NCBI GenBank assembly: GCA_964561535.1
Contig: CAZLPZ010000002.1
Coordinates: forward strand, 1 to 64,000
DNA from: CAZLPZ01 sp964561535
GTDB lineage: Bacteria; Pseudomonadota; Alphaproteobacteria; Micavibrionales; Micavibrionaceae
DNA: 64,000 nucleotides
Direction: 5' to 3'
Within the stretch, counting starts at the first letter, position 1, and each line of letters begins with the position of its first letter. Under the pieces are notes generated by a model. The model was not told where the DNA came from. It made no database searches and worked only from the letters and a program-made list of their open reading frames with translations. The translations under genes and the position numbers were made by a program. Positions 62,186 to 64,000 of this stretch are shown here, in pieces.

Positions 62186-62392
62186 GGGGCTTAGAAACCC
62201 TTATAACCGCGGCTGGCATCAGCCGTTAGTTGGTGCCTTTCCCTAAAAAGAATGGTGCCACAGATGCCGCTCTTCGGTCTACGACCGGAGGGCGGTGGTG
62301 TATGTCCAACCTTCGGGTAAAGGCCATCGCGCCGTTACGGTTATAACGGTTTCTAACCTCCGGTCACCAGAGACACCTCTGGTGACTTTTTT
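62186..62392 (+). ncRNA. Structured small RNA of the accessory element
   Basis: A 207-nt stretch is densely folded and holds no ORF. TTAGAAACCCTTATAACCG (62191-62209) can pair with 62338-62356 at 18 of 19 positions, and GGGG/CCTC extends the stem. Inside lie a 6-bp hairpin with GCAT loop (62210-62225), a 13-bp hairpin with triloop (62267-62279 with 62283-62295) and an ACC-TTCG-GGT hairpin. An alternative CCGTTA/TAACGG hairpin (62332-62349) competes with the closing stem. An intrinsic terminator ends it. The general look resembles phage immunity RNAs (C4/CI type), which I cannot confirm. Confidence 0.7.
62363..62392 (+). terminator. Intrinsic terminator of the structured RNA
   Basis: GTCACCAGAG-ACAC-CTCTGGTGAC is a perfect 10-bp stem with a tetraloop, followed by six T. 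This is a textbook rho-independent terminator on the plus strand and fixes direction and 3' end of the RNA. Confidence 0.95.
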
Positions 62393-62411
62393 ATTGGCGG
62401 GGTAGGAAATT

Positions 62412-63089
62412 ATGGATTCGTCTCTCTATTTATTGGTCACGATTATTATAGCCGCGCTTGTCGTTACGTGGGTAACAAGACCAAAAAAGAAATTATATTT
62501 CTGCCGTTTTGTCAAAAAAGTATATGTATGCGAAGCTGAAAAGAAGAAAAAATATCCCTCTCTATCTAATGGGATGGCTTTATATCGGGAGGGAATGACA
62601 ATAAATTTTTGGCAAAAGGTATATCTACCATTTCCGCCTCAGTTAAGAATGTCTGTTGGTGCGATTGCTTATTCTCTAAAAAGAAATAAAAAAGGGCAAT
62701 ATGTTCCGGTAAGATTTAATCCTGAAAAACAAGTAGAGCATACGATATCTTTTAATTCAGGGGAAATAATATCTATATATTGGAGCCGATATGACATGGG
62801 ATTTTGCTCTGATACAGGGGTTTTCACCTGTGAGGTAACTCCATATCAAATGTCGGAAGAGGAAACAATAAACGCCGTTACACTAAAATTTATTAGTGAA
62901 GGCTGGAGGGTAGATTCCTCCATCAGCGATGAGGTACAAAAATATCTTAAAGATCATAAAACATATCTTGAAAAAAAAGGTGAAGCTGTATCAGAAGAAG
63001 AAATAAAGGAAATAGAAAAAATTAAAAAAATAGCTGACCTAGCATCAAACGATCTCAAAAATTTTGGGATTGTTGGAACCCTTTATTAA
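62412..63089 (+). CDS. Hypothetical membrane-anchored protein
   Basis: The 225-residue protein starts MDSSLYLLVTIIIAALVVTW, a single N-terminal membrane segment with a positively charged border (TRPKKKLYFCRFVKK) that puts the remainder in the cytoplasm. The C-terminal 50 residues (EEEIKEIEKIKKIADLASND) are helical. I recognise no family. The gene starts 20 bp after the terminator of the structured RNA and lies between it and the integrase. In phage satellites such places hold accessory or defence genes, which is a suggestion only. Confidence 0.65.
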   Translation: MDSSLYLLVTIIIAALVVTWVTRPKKKLYFCRFVKKVYVCEAEKKKKYPSLSNGMALYREGMTINFWQKVYLPFPPQLRMSVGAIAYSLKRNKKGQYVPVRFNPEKQVEHTISFNSGEIISIYWSRYDMGFCSDTGVFTCEVTPYQMSEEETINAVTLKFISEGWRVDSSISDEVQKYLKDHKTYLEKKGEAVSEEEIKEIEKIKKIADLASNDLKNFGIVGTLY

Positions 63090-63243
63090 TTGGAAATAAC
63101 ACCAAATATTTTTTGAAGATAATTAAAAATTCTGATATTGCAGAAAGTAAACAGAATAGTATATTTCAAATTTATTTTGGCAATTGCCAAAACTATAAAC
63201 CAGCCCAGTTTTACCTTGCTTTTAAATATAGAAAATTGAGCCT

Positions 63244-63278
63244 CCATCGAGGTAAATACTCGGCAACAACCTCGATGG
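63244..63278. repeat. Inverted repeat between hypothetical gene and integrase
   Basis: CCATCGAGG (63244-63252) and CCTCGATGG (63270-63278) form a perfect 9-bp inverted repeat with a 17-base gap. It lies 40 bp past the 3' end of the integrase gene. It may be a terminator without a strong U tract or a recombination-related site. Confidence 0.5.
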
Positions 63279-63318
63279 CCATTATTTCTATAATATAAAT
63301 TATATCGCCACAGAAATT

Positions 63319-64000
63319 TTAAAATGACGCCCTAATGCTAACGACATTATCATGTACCCCGTCCTTTAACGATGGTGTGAAACAATAACTAGCCCACGCT
63401 TCCATAAGTTTACGGCGCTTCTCAAATAAATCGCCACGACGATATGCGGCCTCAACTCTGTTTTCGACGACATGCGCCAAAGCCGCTTCTGCAACTTCAC
63501 GTGAGAAATTGGTTTCCTCAGCGGCCCAGTCTCGGAATGTACTGCGAAAACCATGAACGGTTATATCTTTACGGCCGATGCGGCGCAGGAGCATGAGCAT
63601 CGCCATATTGGAAATCGGTTTGTCGCCTCTCCTACCACGAAAAATCCAACCGCTTTTATGATTTGCGGGTTGTTCAAACTCAATCAGCTTTTCGGCCTCA
63701 TATAAAATTTCAATTGTTCGGTCGGTTAAAGGAACTCGGTGCTCTATCCCAGTCTTCATTCTATGCGCTGGCACAGTCCAGGTTTTAGCTTTTAAATCTA
63801 TTTCTTCCCATCTAGCCCCAGTAGCTTCATTGGTACGTACTCCGGTTAGAATTGTGAATTCTAATACACGCGCACCAAGATCATTAATTTGCTGCAAACC
63901 CAACATGAAATCCCCGATCTCCGAATAGGGCAGTGCAGGGAAATGGCGGACTTTTGCAATCTTGGAGGGCCTCGGCAACAACTGGTCTAAATGACCACGC
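63319..64000 (-). CDS. Tyrosine integrase, C-terminal part
   Basis: The frame is open through the right edge of the window, so the N-terminal part is missing. The visible 226 residues contain the hinge RGHLDQLLPRPSKIAKVRHF, the first catalytic arginine in LTGVRTNEATGARWEEID, the HGFRSTFRDWAA box with histidine and second arginine, LAHVVENRVEAAYRRGDLFEKR with the nucleophilic tyrosine. This is the P4/phage-type integrase family common in proteobacterial islands. It catalyses integration at an attachment site, usually in a tRNA; which one is not visible. Confidence 0.93.
   Translation of the reverse strand, partial: RGHLDQLLPRPSKIAKVRHFPALPYSEIGDFMLGLQQINDLGARVLEFTILTGVRTNEATGARWEEIDLKAKTWTVPAHRMKTGIEHRVPLTDRTIEILYEAEKLIEFEQPANHKSGWIFRGRRGDKPISNMAMLMLLRRIGRKDITVHGFRSTFRDWAAEETNFSREVAEAALAHVVENRVEAAYRRGDLFEKRRKLMEAWASYCFTPSLKDGVHDNVVSIRASF

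Noticed and set aside
63113..63298. Open frame of 61 codons on the plus strand
   Set aside because: It contains the inverted repeat at 63244, starts with TTG without a clear ribosome binding site and has no recognisable features.

Overview
The window comes from an alphaproteobacterium of moderate to low GC. The strongest markers are a CtrA master cell-cycle regulator (54102-54806), a long division and cell-wall (dcw) cluster, a Flp-type pilin and a DUF2924-serine recombinase-HTH module of the kind common in this class. I cannot assign a genus.

Layout. (1) 1-1360: a TetR repressor, a truncated downstream partner at the left edge and a divergent DUF3313-like lipoprotein. (2) 1371-3779: a recombination module on the minus strand (DUF2924 protein, large serine recombinase, HTH protein, 39-residue ORF) just downstream of the initiator tRNA gene (4171-4247). 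(3) 4258-21316: the dcw cluster in the order mraZ rsmH ftsL ftsI murE murF mraY murD ftsW murG murC murB, a HAD-like gene, ddl, ftsQ. Most junctions overlap by 4 bp. Its leader carries two perfect DnaA boxes and three MraZ boxes. ftsA and ftsZ do not follow ftsQ. (4) 21335-28063: single genes, including an isochorismatase-like hydrolase, two lipoproteins, a YgjP-like metalloprotease, a [2Fe-2S] ferredoxin, mnmA followed by an MnmC-like oxidoreductase, and a Flp pilin.

(5) 28190-51737: surface polysaccharide genes. A WecA-type initiating transferase and a glycosyltransferase are followed by a decayed galE, an AMIN-domain lipoprotein, an M3 peptidase and a UDP-sugar 6-dehydrogenase. Then comes a distinctly AT-rich block: a long minus-strand operon (47539 to 35962) with the GDP-fucose pathway (manC, gmd, fcl), glycosyltransferases, methyltransferases, WbqC and PIG-L family proteins and a kinase-methyltransferase fusion. 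A plus-strand set with a truncated methyltransferase, an ABC exporter, a methyltransferase and a glycosyltransferase completes it. (6) 51765-55520: housekeeping genes prfA, rpsD and ctrA, with a hypothetical gene divergent from ctrA.

(7) 55650-64000: tRNA-Glu, then an accessory element. It holds a type II restriction-modification module (m5C methyltransferase, small protein, convergent HindVP-like endonuclease), a helicase-like ATPase, a primase-polymerase and AlpA-like operon, an ICE/phage-type regulator, a strongly folded probable ncRNA with an intrinsic terminator, and a tyrosine integrase cut by the right edge. The arrangement resembles a P4-like satellite or integrative island. The most interesting signals are the 22-bp perfect palindrome in the methyltransferase promoter, which carries two GACGTC sites matching GRCGYC (the HindVP recognition sequence), and the ncRNA at about 62186-62392, whose two ends can pair over 19 positions with one mismatch.
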